This document shows, one piece after another, positions 6,994 through 17,700 of a stretch of DNA of 64,000 nucleotides (position 1 is the first letter of the stretch; every line of letters begins with the position of its first letter). The notes below the pieces were generated by a model. That model saw only the letters and a list, made by a program, of their open reading frames with translations, made no database searches and had not been told where the DNA came from. The stretch lies in NCBI GenBank assembly GCA_023453025.1, contig JAEXUD010000004.1, positions 124,001-188,000 of the forward strand, in the 5' to 3' direction. This DNA comes from Bacillota bacterium (GTDB taxonomy: Bacteria; Bacillota; Clostridia; Tissierellales; Sedimentibacteraceae). Position numbers and translations under genes: made by a program.

Positions 6994-8439
6994 ATGGCTA
7001 AAAAGGAAAAAGGTTTTGTAAAAGAAATTACAACGATGGAAGAAGATTTCAGCAGATGGTATACAGATGTTATATTAAAAAATGAGCTTGTAGATTACTC
7101 ACCTGTTAAAGGATTCATGGTAATAAGACCATACGGATATGCTTTATGGGAAAAAATTCAGGAATTTGCTGATGAAAAATTCAAGGCAACGGGACATAAA
7201 AATATGTATTTTCCGCTGTTGATTCCGGAAAGCTTATTGACAAAGGAAAAGGAACACGTTGAGGGCTTTGCTCCTGAAGTAGCATGGGTTACGCACGGAG
7301 GTAATCAGGAGCTTGGCGAAAGATTGGTTGTAAGGCCAACCTCAGAAACAATTATTTGCCACATGTATGCGAAGTGGTTAAATTCATACAGAGACCTTCC
7401 TTATTTATATAATCAATGGTGCAGTGTTGTCAGATGGGAAAAAACTACAAGACCATTTTTGAGAACCTCTGAATTTTTATGGCAGGAAGGGCACACACTT
7501 CATGAAACAGAAGAAGAAGCGCAGGCAGAAACATTACAGATGCTTGATATATACAGACAGGTTGCAGAAGATTTAATGGCTATGCCTGTTGTAGTCGGCC
7601 AGAAAAGTGAAAAAGAGAAATTTGCCGGAGCCTATGCAACATACACGATGGAAGCATTGATGCATGACGGTCAGGCTTTGCAGGCAGGAACATCACATAA
7701 CCTTGGCCAGCATTTTACAAAAGCATTTGAAATAAAATTCCAAGGAAGAAACGGACAGGAGCAGTATCCATTCCATACTTCGTGGGGAATTTCCACAAGA
7801 TTGATAGGCGGACTTATAATGGTGCATTCCGATAACAGAGGACTTGTTCTTCCGCCAAAGATGGCTACTACACAGGTTGTTATTATTCCAATTGCTCAAA
7901 ACAAACCGGGTGTATCGGAAAAAGCAAATGAATTGTTTGATATAATGAAGGCGAGAGGAATCAGGGTTGAGCTGGATGACAGCACTGAAAATTCACCGGG
8001 ATGGAAGTTCAATCAATATGAAATGAAGGGCTATCCGATACGTATAGAAATAGGACCAAGAGATATCGAAAATAACCAGGCAGTTGCAGTCAGAAGAGAT
8101 AAGCTGGAAAAAGAAACAGTATCTCTTGACAATATAGAAAATACTATTGCAGAAATGCTTGATACAATGCAAAAAGATATGTTTGAAAAAGCAAAATCTC
8201 ACAGAGAAGCTAACACATATGTGGTTGATGATTATGAGCAATATAAAAAAGATTTACCTAACCGACCTGGATTTGCAAAAATGATGTGGTGCGGAGAAAG
8301 AGACTGCGAAGATAAATTAAAAGAAGAAACAGGTGCTACAATAAGATGTATTCCATTTGAACAGGAAGATCTGGGACACAAATGTCACATTTGCGGCAAG
8401 GAAGCAAAACACATGATATATGCAGCGAGAGCATACTAA
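6994..8439 (+). CDS. proS: Prolyl-tRNA synthetase, short (archaeal/eukaryote-like) type
   Basis: 481-residue class II synthetase charging tRNA-Pro. It lacks the large editing insertion of the long bacterial form and has the C-terminal extension of the type 3 enzyme. Class II motif 2 is near WEKTTRPFLRTSEFLWQEGH, with TSE-type substrate contacts at VVRPTSETII, and motif 3 around GLIMVHSDNRGLVLPP. The C-terminal zinc site has Cys pairs at WCGERDC and CHIC, and the protein ends in Tyr (AARAY), as is typical of this type. GAGAGGAG precedes the ATG. It is controlled by the proline T-box upstream. Confidence 0.95.
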   Translation: MAKKEKGFVKEITTMEEDFSRWYTDVILKNELVDYSPVKGFMVIRPYGYALWEKIQEFADEKFKATGHKNMYFPLLIPESLLTKEKEHVEGFAPEVAWVTHGGNQELGERLVVRPTSETIICHMYAKWLNSYRDLPYLYNQWCSVVRWEKTTRPFLRTSEFLWQEGHTLHETEEEAQAETLQMLDIYRQVAEDLMAMPVVVGQKSEKEKFAGAYATYTMEALMHDGQALQAGTSHNLGQHFTKAFEIKFQGRNGQEQYPFHTSWGISTRLIGGLIMVHSDNRGLVLPPKMATTQVVIIPIAQNKPGVSEKANELFDIMKARGIRVELDDSTENSPGWKFNQYEMKGYPIRIEIGPRDIENNQAVAVRRDKLEKETVSLDNIENTIAEMLDTMQKDMFEKAKSHREANTYVVDDYEQYKKDLPNRPGFAKMMWCGERDCEDKLKEETGATIRCIPFEQEDLGHKCHICGKEAKHMIYAARAY

Positions 8440-8463
8440 AATAATAAAAAATTTATAATGGAC

Positions 8464-8490
8464 GGAGGGTGTTTTATGCCCTCCTATTTT
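8464..8490 (+). terminator. Terminator after proS
   Basis: GGAGGG (8464-8469) pairs with CCCTCC (8479-8484), followed by TATTTTATT. It ends the proS transcript before the efflux promoter. Confidence 0.75.
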
Positions 8491-8538
8491 ATTATAATCA
8501 GTTTATTGTAATATTTTTGTAAAAAGGTTATATCCTGA

Positions 8539-8567
8539 TTGACAGTACAAATCTACAATGCTATAAT
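8539..8567 (+). promoter_or_regulatory. Consensus promoter of the RND efflux operon
   Basis: TTGACA (8539-8544), a 17-base spacer and TATAAT (8562-8567) match the vegetative consensus exactly. Such a strong promoter fits a repressor-controlled gene set; an operator lies directly downstream. Confidence 0.85.
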
Positions 8568-8579
8568 CTATATAAAACT

Positions 8580-8591
8580 GACCGGTCGGTC
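8580..8591 (+). promoter_or_regulatory. Palindromic TetR-type operator
   Basis: GACCG and CGGTC flank a GT centre (8580-8591), forming a perfect inverted repeat just past the -10 box and over the expected start of transcription. ACCGGTCGGT-like sequences are typical TetR-family operators. The TetR gene of the same cluster (12842) is the obvious candidate ligand, giving autoregulated repression relieved by a pump substrate. Confidence 0.65.
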
Positions 8592-8612
8592 GAAATTTTG
8601 GGAGGATGTATA

Positions 8613-9716
8613 TTGAAAAGATTTTTGACATTATTATTGATTATGGCATTTGTATTATCAGGATGCAACACAAAAGATGCTGTTGTGACAGAAGAAGAAT
8701 CTTACATAGCTGTTGAAGTCGAAACCTTAAAGCCAACGGAGCTTTACATAGAAAACATAATGACAGCAAAAGTATATGCCGACAAGGACGTCTATGTTGT
8801 TCCTTTATTGGCTGGAAAAGTAGATAAGATAAATGTAGAAGTAGGAGACAGGGTTCAAAAGGATGATGTATTGTTTGTTATGGATAAGGACGATATAAAC
8901 AAACAGGTTAAACAGGCTTATGCTGCTTATGATGCAGCAAAGGCCGGCTATGATGTAAGCGCGGCGCAAATCCAGACAGCAAAGGATTCATTTGAGAGAA
9001 TTAAAAAATTGTATGAAGAAGGAGCTGTACCTGAAACTCAGTTTGAACAGGCAGAGCTTGCCGCTTCTGACGAGTCATTACAAGCGGCAAAAATGGGAGT
9101 TGAACAAGCCAGAGTTGCATATGAAAATGCGGCATCAATGCTGGATAATGCAGAAGTTAAGGCTCCTATATCAGGCGTAGTATCAGGTGTAAATATTGTT
9201 GAGGGAGAATATGCTGCGTCCTCTAATCCTCCGATTACAATTGTTGATTCAGAAAGTGTGACAATTGAATTTGGAGTTCCCGCTAACATGGTAAATAAAA
9301 TTTATAAAGGCGATAAGGTTAAGGTAGAAATAAGTGCTGCAAATTACAATGAGGAAGCTGTCATTAATACTGTAAGCTCATCTGCCGACCCGATGACAAA
9401 CCTATATAATGTGGATATTGTATTAAATAATGACGGAACAATAAAACCTGGTATGTTTGCCAAGGTTTATCTGGACACTGACAAAATAGACAGTGCACTT
9501 GCAGTTAAAACCGAAGCGGTTAAGGAAAGAGAATACAAAAAGTATGTATTTGTTGCTGACGGAGAGGCCGCAGTCGAAAAAGAGGTTACAACAGGACTGG
9601 ATACCGGAAGATATATAGAAATCACATCAGGATTAACTGAAGGTGATAAGGTCATTATCAAGGGACAGGATTATGTAAATGATGGAAGCAAAATAAAGGT
9701 TGTAAGGGGTGAATAA
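8613..9716 (+). CDS. RND efflux membrane-fusion (HlyD/AcrA-like) lipoprotein
   Basis: About 367 residues. A lipoprotein signal ends in the lipobox VLSGC. A biotinyl-lipoyl-like half follows (VVPLLAGKVDKINVEVGDRV), then a coiled-coil hairpin (about residues 95-165, rich in Ala/Glu/Lys), the second lipoyl half (APISGVVSGVNIVEGEY) and a beta-barrel domain near the C-terminus (LTEGDKVIIKGQDYV). Such proteins couple an RND pump to its partners. The TTG at 8613 follows GGGAGG, and the frame continues upstream only five codons. The stop is two bases before the RND gene, so the two are translationally coupled. Confidence 0.9.
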   Translation: MKRFLTLLLIMAFVLSGCNTKDAVVTEEESYIAVEVETLKPTELYIENIMTAKVYADKDVYVVPLLAGKVDKINVEVGDRVQKDDVLFVMDKDDINKQVKQAYAAYDAAKAGYDVSAAQIQTAKDSFERIKKLYEEGAVPETQFEQAELAASDESLQAAKMGVEQARVAYENAASMLDNAEVKAPISGVVSGVNIVEGEYAASSNPPITIVDSESVTIEFGVPANMVNKIYKGDKVKVEISAANYNEEAVINTVSSSADPMTNLYNVDIVLNNDGTIKPGMFAKVYLDTDKIDSALAVKTEAVKEREYKKYVFVADGEAAVEKEVTTGLDTGRYIEITSGLTEGDKVIIKGQDYVNDGSKIKVVRGE

Positions 9717-9718
9717 GC

Positions 9719-12700
9719 ATGTTTGCAAAATTTTCAGTAAAAAAGCCCGTTACAATCACCATGATGATATTAATTGTGATTGTGCTGGGAGTTGTTTCAT
9801 TAAGCAAGCTGCAGATAGACTTACTTCCTCAAATGGAGCTGCCATATGTTATGGTTCAGACCAGTTACCAGGGTGCAGGACCGGAAGAAATAGAAAATTT
9901 AGTAACTAAACCCCTGGAGCAATCAGTTGCCACAGTGGAAAATATTGAAGGGGTAATGTCATATTCAAATGAAGGCAGCTCAATTGTTCTGATGCAGTTT
10001 GCTTTCGGAACGGATATGGATGAGGTAATGCTTCAATTAAGGGAAAGTATTGATTTGATTGAAGGATTTTTGCCGGAAGGAACAACCTCACCTATAGTAG
10101 CAAAGCTGGACCCAAATGCTATGCCTATAATACAATTGGCAATATCCAGCAAGGGCGATATCATCACTACGCAGAAGATTGCAGAGGATATAGTTGCTCC
10201 TCGCATCGAGCGTATAGAAGGAACAGCTTCAGCAGGAGTTTCAGGCGGACTTGAAAGAGAAGTTGAAGTAATGCTGAAGGAAGAAGCATTGGTTGGCTAC
10301 AATCTCAGCTCCACATACATAGCTCAGATGCTACAATCTGCTAATATCAATTTGCCGGGCGGCACCGTAAAAAAAGGTAACAATGAGCTTACGGTAAGAA
10401 CAGTCGGAGAATTTAAATCAATAGAAGAAATTAAAAATATAAGCATACCGCTTCCGCGTGGAGGTACTGTACGATTAATTGACGTAGCAGACGTAAAGCT
10501 GACTGATAAGGAACAATCCACTATTGCAAAGTTAGACGGCAAGGAAGTTGTTCAAGTATCAATAATGAAACAGTCAGACGGCAATACGGTTAATGTTGCT
10601 AAGGCTGTAGAAGAGGAAATAGAAAAAATCAGGCAGGAATATCCTGATATAAATATAGTTACCATATTTAACCAGGCAGACTTTATTAATTTTGCAATTC
10701 AAAATTTAGCAAGGACTGCAACAATGGGTGGTGTTCTGGCAGTAATCATTCTTTTGATATTCTTGAGAAGCTTTAAAACAACATTGGTTATTGCACTTTC
10801 AATTCCTATATCTATAATAACTTCATTTGTTATATTGTATTTTGCCAAAATTACCTTGAACATGATGACCATAGGCGGATTGGCACTGGGGATAGGAATG
10901 CTGGTTGATAACTCCATAGTTGTTCTTGAAAATATATATCGAAACAGAAGTCTCGGGATGGACAGAATTAAAGCATCTGTTGATGGTGCCAATGAAGTGA
11001 CCATGGCTGTTACTGCTTCTACATTGACAACAGTTGCTGTTTTTATTCCGATAGTGTTTACCGGCGGATTGGCTGCCACTATATTTAAAGATTTTGCTCT
11101 TTCCATAGTTATAGCTCTTTTCAGTTCACTGATTATAGCTATAACCCTTGTTCCGATGCTGGCATCAAAACTTGTTTCGGTTAAAAATCTGGAATCAGAG
11201 GAAGCACAGGAAAAAAAGCATGGAGCATTAGTTACAGCTTATAAAAAAATATTGAGCTGGAGCTTAAGACATCGGTTTATTACCATTGCAATAAGTCTGG
11301 TTATGTTTGTCGTAAGTGTTATCATGCTTACTACCGTAGGAGCAGAGTTTTTCCCTGCTACAGACGAGGGAATCATTAATGTAACGGTCAACTTGCCTCC
11401 GGGGTCAGAAACCTTAGAAGTTGACGATACATTAAATGATATGCAATCCTTAATACAGGAAATACCTGAAGTAGAATCGGTATTTACTTCCGCAGGAAGC
11501 AGCGGAATGATGAGCATAGCAGGCGGTTCCAGCTCTGGCTCCATGACTGTGATTTTAAGTGATTTAGATGAAAGGGACAGAAGTGTAAAAGAAGTCAGTG
11601 ATGAAATAAGGACAATTACAAAAGATGTACCCGGTGCAGAAATAAGTGTTTCAGAATCATCAATGATGATGATGGGATCCGGTTCAGGAGCAATCAGTAT
11701 CAGTGTAAAGGGTGATGATATAGAAACTCTTAAAAATATCGGAGATGATTTTAAAAATATAATAGATAAGGTAGAAGGAACCAGAGAAGTTACGACAAGC
11801 TATGATGACGGAATACCTCAGGTTCAGATTGTTGCCGACAGAGGAATTGCATCTCAATATGGACTGACAACCGCTCAAATAGGCTCAGCGGTCAACAGTA
11901 CATTATCAGGTTCAAATGTTACAAAGTTCAAGGTTGACGGCAATGAGCTGGATGTTGTGCTGAAGGGTGACAACATGTACGGGCAAAGCATGTCCTTATT
12001 GGAAATGCTTCCGATACCTACACCAGCAGGAAGCACTGTTCCTCTTTCAGAAATTGCAGATATAAATATAGAAGAAGGCCCTATCAGCATTATGAGAGAA
12101 AATCAAACAAGGGTTCTTACAGTAAGCGGCAGTGTGGTTGGCAGAGATGTTCAATCTGTTTCAACTGAAATAGAGAAACTTCTTAACCAATATGAAATGC
12201 CAAACGGCTACAGTTACACATTCGGAGGAGAAACAGAACAGATTGAAGAGACATTTACTGATCTGGCAATGGTTATGCTGGTTGCAATAGTACTTGTTTA
12301 CATGATAATAGCTGCACAGTTTGAATCCCTGATTCAGCCTTTATCAATAATGTTCTCCGTACCTCTTGCATTGTCAGGCGGATTTATCGGACTGTTCATA
12401 GTAGGCCTTCCCCTCAATGTTATAGGAATAATCGGTCTGATAATCTTGGTTGGTATAGTTGTAAATAATGCAATAGTCCTGGTTGACTATATAAACAACA
12501 GACGAACCAGAGGAGAAGACAGAAATGAAGCAATCATGAAAGCAGGGCCTATAAGAATAAGACCGATAATGATGACTGCGCTTACAACAATATTGGGATT
12601 GGTTCCTATGGCATTTGGGATAGGAGAAGGAGCGGAGCTCACTCAGTCAATGGGTATTGTAGTAATAGGAGGATTATCACTTTCAACAGTACTGACTTTG

Positions 12701-12799
12701 GTTGTAGTACCTGTTATGTACACGATATTTGATGATATTTCTGAATTCTTTAAAAGAAAGTTCAAGAAAAATAAAAATGAAGTAATAGAGCAAATTTAA
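9719..12799 (+). CDS. RND-family multidrug efflux transporter (SwrC/AcrB-like)
   Basis: 1026-residue proton-driven exporter of the HAE-1/SwrC group. It has the N-terminal membrane helix (residues 10-30), two large extracytoplasmic loops, and two six-helix bundles around residues 330-500 and 850-1010. The first bundle has LVDNSIVVLENIYRNR, where AcrB has a double Asp; one Asp is kept, as in Gram-positive SwrC-type pumps. The second bundle has GIVVNNAIVLVDYINNRR. A Met/Ser/Gly-rich segment lies near residue 640 (SESSMMMMGSGSG), an unusual composition. The neighbours are the fusion protein, a TetR regulator and a TolC-like protein, so substrates are likely drugs, lipopeptides or detergent-like molecules. 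Confidence 0.93.
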   Translation: MFAKFSVKKPVTITMMILIVIVLGVVSLSKLQIDLLPQMELPYVMVQTSYQGAGPEEIENLVTKPLEQSVATVENIEGVMSYSNEGSSIVLMQFAFGTDMDEVMLQLRESIDLIEGFLPEGTTSPIVAKLDPNAMPIIQLAISSKGDIITTQKIAEDIVAPRIERIEGTASAGVSGGLEREVEVMLKEEALVGYNLSSTYIAQMLQSANINLPGGTVKKGNNELTVRTVGEFKSIEEIKNISIPLPRGGTVRLIDVADVKLTDKEQSTIAKLDGKEVVQVSIMKQSDGNTVNVAKAVEEEIEKIRQEYPDINIVTIFNQADFINFAIQNLARTATMGGVLAVIILLIFLRSFKTTLVIALSIPISIITSFVILYFAKITLNMMTIGGLALGIGMLVDNSIVVLENIYRNRSLGMDRIKASVDGANEVTMAVTASTLTTVAVFIPIVFTGGLAATIFKDFALSIVIALFSSLIIAITLVPMLASKLVSVKNLESEEAQEKKHGALVTAYKKILSWSLRHRFITIAISLVMFVVSVIMLTTVGAEFFPATDEGIINVTVNLPPGSETLEVDDTLNDMQSLIQEIPEVESVFTSAGSSGMMSIAGGSSSGSMTVILSDLDERDRSVKEVSDEIRTITKDVPGAEISVSESSMMMMGSGSGAISISVKGDDIETLKNIGDDFKNIIDKVEGTREVTTSYDDGIPQVQIVADRGIASQYGLTTAQIGSAVNSTLSGSNVTKFKVDGNELDVVLKGDNMYGQSMSLLEMLPIPTPAGSTVPLSEIADINIEEGPISIMRENQTRVLTVSGSVVGRDVQSVSTEIEKLLNQYEMPNGYSYTFGGETEQIEETFTDLAMVMLVAIVLVYMIIAAQFESLIQPLSIMFSVPLALSGGFIGLFIVGLPLNVIGIIGLIILVGIVVNNAIVLVDYINNRRTRGEDRNEAIMKAGPIRIRPIMMTALTTILGLVPMAFGIGEGAELTQSMGIVVIGGLSLSTVLTLVVVPVMYTIFDDISEFFKRKFKKNKNEVIEQI

Positions 12800-12804
12800 T
12801 GCAG

Positions 12805-12825
12805 GGGAGGGCTTTGTGCCCTCCC
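12805..12825 (+). promoter_or_regulatory. GC-rich hairpin between RND pump and tetR
   Basis: GGGAGGGC (12805-12812) and GCCCTCCC (12818-12825) form a perfect 8-bp stem with a 5-base loop. There is no U-tract after it; the tetR ribosome site follows at once. It may slow or process the message so that the regulator is made at a lower level than the pump. Confidence 0.55.
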
Positions 12826-12841
12826 GCATAAGGAGGAAAAT

Positions 12842-13423
12842 GTGGCGGAAAATCAAAAAAGAACTGATATATTAACATCTGCCAGAGCTCTATTTAGAGA
12901 AAAGGGATTCCATAACACAAAAATGGAGGATATAGCCCTGAGAGCAGGTGTTGGAAAAGGTACGCTTTATGGATATTTCAAAAACAAGCAGGAGATATTT
13001 GATGAAACATGTGTCGAATTTGTGGAATCAATTCTTGCGGGTACTGTAGAAATAAGCAATATGGATATTTCCTTCAAGGATAAGATTTTGATGATATTTA
13101 AGAAAAAAAGAAATTCAGCTCATGAGGAATTCGGGAAAAACCCGATTGATTACATTATGGTATATAAAAATATTATTTCTGAAAAAGTTTTAATAACAAT
13201 GTTTGATTACATATCAGATATTAACAGGATTATTGTTGACATAATAGAACAGGGGAAAAAGGAAGGCGCAGTAAGAAAAGATATACCTTCTGATTTAATA
13301 GCCTGTCTCATAGTGGGCACAGTTGGAGAATATTTCAATCTCAAGATGTACAAAAAAGATTATGATTTCAGCAATGAAGATATAATATTTGACTTGTTAT
13401 TTAATGGTTTTGGTGTAATATAG
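12842..13423 (+). CDS. TetR-family transcriptional regulator
   Basis: 193 residues. The N-terminal DNA-binding domain shows the TetR pattern TDILTSARALFREKGF, then IALRAGVGKGTLYGYFKNK (helix-turn-helix, residues 31-50). The C-terminal ligand domain is all helical and specific to the subfamily. Its start is a GTG with AAGGAGG eight bases upstream. Lying inside the efflux operon, it is the probable repressor of the promoter at 8539 through the GACCG-GT-CGGTC operator. Confidence 0.9.
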   Translation: MAENQKRTDILTSARALFREKGFHNTKMEDIALRAGVGKGTLYGYFKNKQEIFDETCVEFVESILAGTVEISNMDISFKDKILMIFKKKRNSAHEEFGKNPIDYIMVYKNIISEKVLITMFDYISDINRIIVDIIEQGKKEGAVRKDIPSDLIACLIVGTVGEYFNLKMYKKDYDFSNEDIIFDLLFNGFGVI

Positions 13424-13488
13424 ATATATAAGAGTTTTTTATTATATTGGGAATATAAATCAGCTACATAATAATTACGGAGGATACT

Positions 13489-14703
13489 ATGAAAAGAAAA
13501 ATATCATTTTTGCTTGCAATGGTACTTACGCTCAGTACATTGACAAATGTTGCAGCTGCAGAAGACACAGCAGCAGTAACAACAAGCACAGAAGCGACAT
13601 CTGAAGAAGCTGTACAAGAAGAAAATAATATATATGAATTGTCTATTGATGATGCTGTGGAAATGGCAATTGAAAATGACAGGGAAATGTGGAAAATCGA
13701 TGACGGAATCAAACAGATGCAGGATGCCAGAAAGGAAGGCAGTGATGCCAAGAAACAAGCCGAAATGCTGATGGGTTTGTCATTGGATGTCATTTCTGCA
13801 ATGGAGATAGATATTACTGATAAATACGTTGACACATTATTGGCTAAAAATGGTTACTATGTAACATATGCCGATACTCAAATGAAGCAGATTGAAAAAA
13901 ACAGAGAATTGCTGGTTAAGGGAATTGAATTTTCTACAAAATCATTGTACTACAATGTACTGCTTGCTGAAAAAGCTATTGAAATAAATGATGCAAAGCT
14001 GAGTAAGGCAAATGAGCAGTTAAGAGTAGTAAATTTAAAATTCAATAACGGCTCTGCTACAAAGGCAGAGGTATTAAGCGGTGAAATGGCAGTGCAGCAG
14101 GCTAAAACCGATTTGGATTCAGCTATGGATGATTTGAATATAGCAAAGCTTGATTTATTGAATAAATTGGATTTACCATTTGATTCTGAAATTGTTTTAA
14201 CAGACACAGAGCTGACATATATTCCAACTGCAGAAATCAATTTGGAGGATGCTATAACAAAAGCCAAGGCAGAAAGACCGGAAATCCTTGCTGCAGCAAA
14301 TGAACTGGAGCTTCAAAAAATTGAAACTCATGCTTACAAAGCGTACTACACATCTAACCTGAGAGAGCACAAAGCGGCGGTGGAAAAGCTAAAGGATGCC
14401 GAATTAAATGTGCCTCAGGCTTATAAGGATGTTGAACTTGATGTAAGAAAAGCATACTTGAATCTGGTTAAAGCTGAGAGAGCTCTTGTTAATATGGATA
14501 AAACCGTAGAATTGTCAAAGGAAGCTGCCCGTATAAATAAGCTGCTTTACGATAATGGAATGGCGACATCTCTGGATGTATTAGAAGCTGATACGGGTTT
14601 GGCACAAGCTGAAATTGGTCGTTATCAATTACTTGCAGCTTACAATTTAAGTAAAATGATGTTTGATAATTCAAACTTGATGGGTACAGCAGCAGATAAA
14701 TAA
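13489..14703 (+). CDS. TolC-family (outer membrane efflux protein-like) helical protein
   Basis: 404 residues with a Sec signal peptide (MKRKISFLLAMVLTL, cleavage near AAAED). Two copies of the TolC/OEP helical repeat are visible: ELSIDDAVEMAIENDREMWK starting near residue 50, and INLEDAITKAKAERPEILAA near 252, each followed by long Ala/Glu/Lys/Leu helices (LRVVNLKFNNGSATKAEVL; ARINKLLYDNGMATSLDVL). The segments where TolC places its beta-barrel strands appear helical and charged, and the protein is shorter than usual TolC (430-490 residues). It lies at the end of the RND/MFP/TetR cluster and probably works with it, in a cell that should have no outer membrane. Confidence 0.8.
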   Translation: MKRKISFLLAMVLTLSTLTNVAAAEDTAAVTTSTEATSEEAVQEENNIYELSIDDAVEMAIENDREMWKIDDGIKQMQDARKEGSDAKKQAEMLMGLSLDVISAMEIDITDKYVDTLLAKNGYYVTYADTQMKQIEKNRELLVKGIEFSTKSLYYNVLLAEKAIEINDAKLSKANEQLRVVNLKFNNGSATKAEVLSGEMAVQQAKTDLDSAMDDLNIAKLDLLNKLDLPFDSEIVLTDTELTYIPTAEINLEDAITKAKAERPEILAAANELELQKIETHAYKAYYTSNLREHKAAVEKLKDAELNVPQAYKDVELDVRKAYLNLVKAERALVNMDKTVELSKEAARINKLLYDNGMATSLDVLEADTGLAQAEIGRYQLLAAYNLSKMMFDNSNLMGTAADK

Positions 14704-14731
14704 TTATATTGTCAACAAGATGGCAGACCTG

Positions 14732-14757
14732 AGGACCGCTATTTACGCGGTCCTTTG
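14732..14757 (+). terminator. Terminator of the efflux operon, overlapping the convergent gene end
   Basis: AGGACCGC (14732-14739) pairs with GCGGTCCT (14747-14754), followed by TTGTTATAT. The right arm and loop are also the last codons and stop of the minus-strand DUF445 gene, so the two convergent genes share this sequence. Confidence 0.8.
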
Positions 14758-17700
14758 TTATATAGTTCCGAAATTATTTTCAACAGCGTCAATGAGAATC
14801 CGACATACATATTGATTCCAAACACAAAACCCCCAAAGCCGTAAAGCATTAATCTTTTGAAATATTTTCCTGCAAAAGAGTCAAACAACTCATGAATTTT
14901 CTCAGGCTTCATCTTTTCAATTTCTTCTGAGGCAATTTTATCAAATTCTATTGATTTCAATATCTCATTAAGATTTCTTTTTAAGCTGCTTATGCATGAC
15001 TCTACAAATATATTAAGCAAATAATCTTTGGATGCATTGTCTATAAAGGCAAAATTTTCTGAAATAGTCTCATCAATTACAGCATTGAAATGCTCTTTGA
15101 CAGTTTTTTCAAATTCTGAATTTTCTGTCAGAGATATTATATTTTTTTCTAGAGACTTTATAAAATCATCCTTGTCAATGAATTCACCGGTATTTTTGTT
15201 TATGTGGTTCTTTATTTCATTCAGGGTTGAACCAAGAATATCTTCAAAATTATTTTTATTAAACTCTTTATAAATTTTATCCTGGATATATTTTATGTCG
15301 TCCTCTGAGATGTTTTCAAATACCTCCGCAAAACTTGATTTAAAGAACATGTCAGCTAGATAATCAGTATAGTCTGACAGCTTTTCAATAATTTGTGATT
15401 TATTATTATTAATATTCAAGCTTAATTCATTTGTAAAGGAAGATATTTCTTTTTTGTATATATTTAAAAATGTACTTAGCTCATCAGCATAAAACAGATT
15501 CAAAATACTGTTTAATTTAACCCCTTCAGCCATCCTGAATAAATCAGCGGTTAAGGCATTGATTTTATTTTCTATCCTTAAGGAGTTATCACTATTTAAA
15601 TAATTGTCAATTATATCGTTCAGCTGAAGCTTGTTTAAACCGGTGTACAGTACCTCAACCTTTGATTTGTAGAGTCTTTGTTCGAGCAGTATGCTTATTA
15701 TACTGCCAAGTTCAAGTTTTTTATCATCTATAAATCTTGGGATTTTTATAAGTATAATTTTAGAAATAAGTTCATTGATAATTTCGTCGCCGCCCATGAG
15801 AGTATACATACTTTTTTCTACAAAACCAAGTTGATTTTTGATTTCTGATTGAATTATCAATGATATTTTTAATCTGCTTGCTTTGATATTATTTATAATA
15901 GATTTAGTCAGGGTATCAAGCAATTTTGGTAATTGAAAATCAACATAATTCCTGAATTTTCCGTCAAATATTTCTCCAAAGCTTTTATTTCTGTCTATCA
16001 GCTTATTAATCAAGCTTACAGCTCTGTCAGAAATTTGATCTCTTGATTTCCTGGACAAAACAATGCTGCTTATTTTTCCTGATATCGACTTGGCAAGATC
16101 TTCTCTTTTTTCAGGGTCAATCAATTCACTTATTGATTTTTGGGTATATATTTTATATTTGTTATCATATTCCAAAATAAGGCTGTTTAGTTCATCTTCA
16201 TTATTTAGTGTCAGGCTCACTTTATTAAAATAATTGCTTCCGACTGCATTAAAATATTTCTTAAAAGAATTTTCTGACAATTTACTTTCAAGCGAGTTGT
16301 CGGAGCTTATTAATGAGTGTATTTTGCTGCTAAGTGTTGAACTAAGCAATCCCGCATTTATTGATGAGATTATTTTATTTTTGGCTTTATCATTTATAAA
16401 AGAAGATATCTTGGTGTTGTTTACTTTTTCATAAATGTAAGAGCTGATATTGTGGATGCTTTCCTTAGCCGTAGTCCTTAAAAATGAATAAATGCTATTT
16501 ACTGCATTTTTTTTGTTGTTATATAGCATAATAGTAAGAGTTCTATAGTCATTTTCTGCAATAGTCTTTGTAAAGGAAAGCTTGATTCTGTCATAGTATT
16601 TGCCAAACAACTCATTGATGCTTTTTTTGCTTAATAAGCTGTTATCTATGAAATGAGCAGTATTTTGGGCGAAATTTTTTTGGTTTTTTATAATATAGCC
16701 TAAAGAGAAATTACGTAAAAAAGGTATTTTTGACAGCAGTTTTTTTTCTTTATAAGGCTTAAAAATCATATTGATGGCAACTAAATTTGTAACATATCCA
16801 ACAAAGGCATATACCAGCATATTAGTAATGTTAAACTTAGCGGGGTCAAGTGTGGGATTTTGAAATGCCGCTAAAATCAATCCTGCAGCGACTCCTAAAA
16901 TTCCTCCAAAATACATGATTGGCTTAAGTTCTCTGCCTATAAATCCATTAGCCAAATCAACAAGCTCATCATCATTAAGCTTGTTTAAATTATCAGCAGC
17001 AATTGCTTTTATTGAACCGCTTAGAATTATATCTGCATTTTTTACTGCATATGTACGAATAGACTCAGAGCTGTTCTTTGATAAATTATCAATAGAGTTC
17101 AATTTATCAAGAGCAGTTGAAAGCTTAACATCCTTTAGCCCTTCAGCTGTCTTCTCGAAACTTTTATACAATTCTGTATTTAATCTATTAATTGAATTTG
17201 AATCCGGTTTTAATGAAGAATAAGATTTTGCAATTATTTGAACTTCTTTTGCAATCCAGGTTTTTATAAATTTTTCATTTAATTTTATCTGATTTATTAA
17301 AAATTTCCTTGATTCTTCAGAAATTGTTTTTAATTTTTCGTCATCAACAAGCTCTCTTAGTTCCTTAGATAAAATATTTTCAGCGAATTCATTTGCTTTG
17401 TCAGTTAAATAATTTTTGGCGAGATCAGAAGAGGCAAACTCTTTAAGTTTATTTACCGCAGAAAAGTTCAGCCCATCATCTATCAGTTCCATAGGCAGTA
17501 ATTTTTTTATTTCAATTTCTAAAATATATTCAGCAGTTCCACTAAGTATAGATTCAGAATTTTTAATTATGTAAGTTACAACAAAATCAGCAACACTTTC
17601 GGGAGTGATGTTATTTCTTTCTAACTCGAGGATTATCTCTTTTACAGTCAGATTATTTAATATTTCAATTAATTTAGCGCTTAAATTTCGGCTTAACCTT

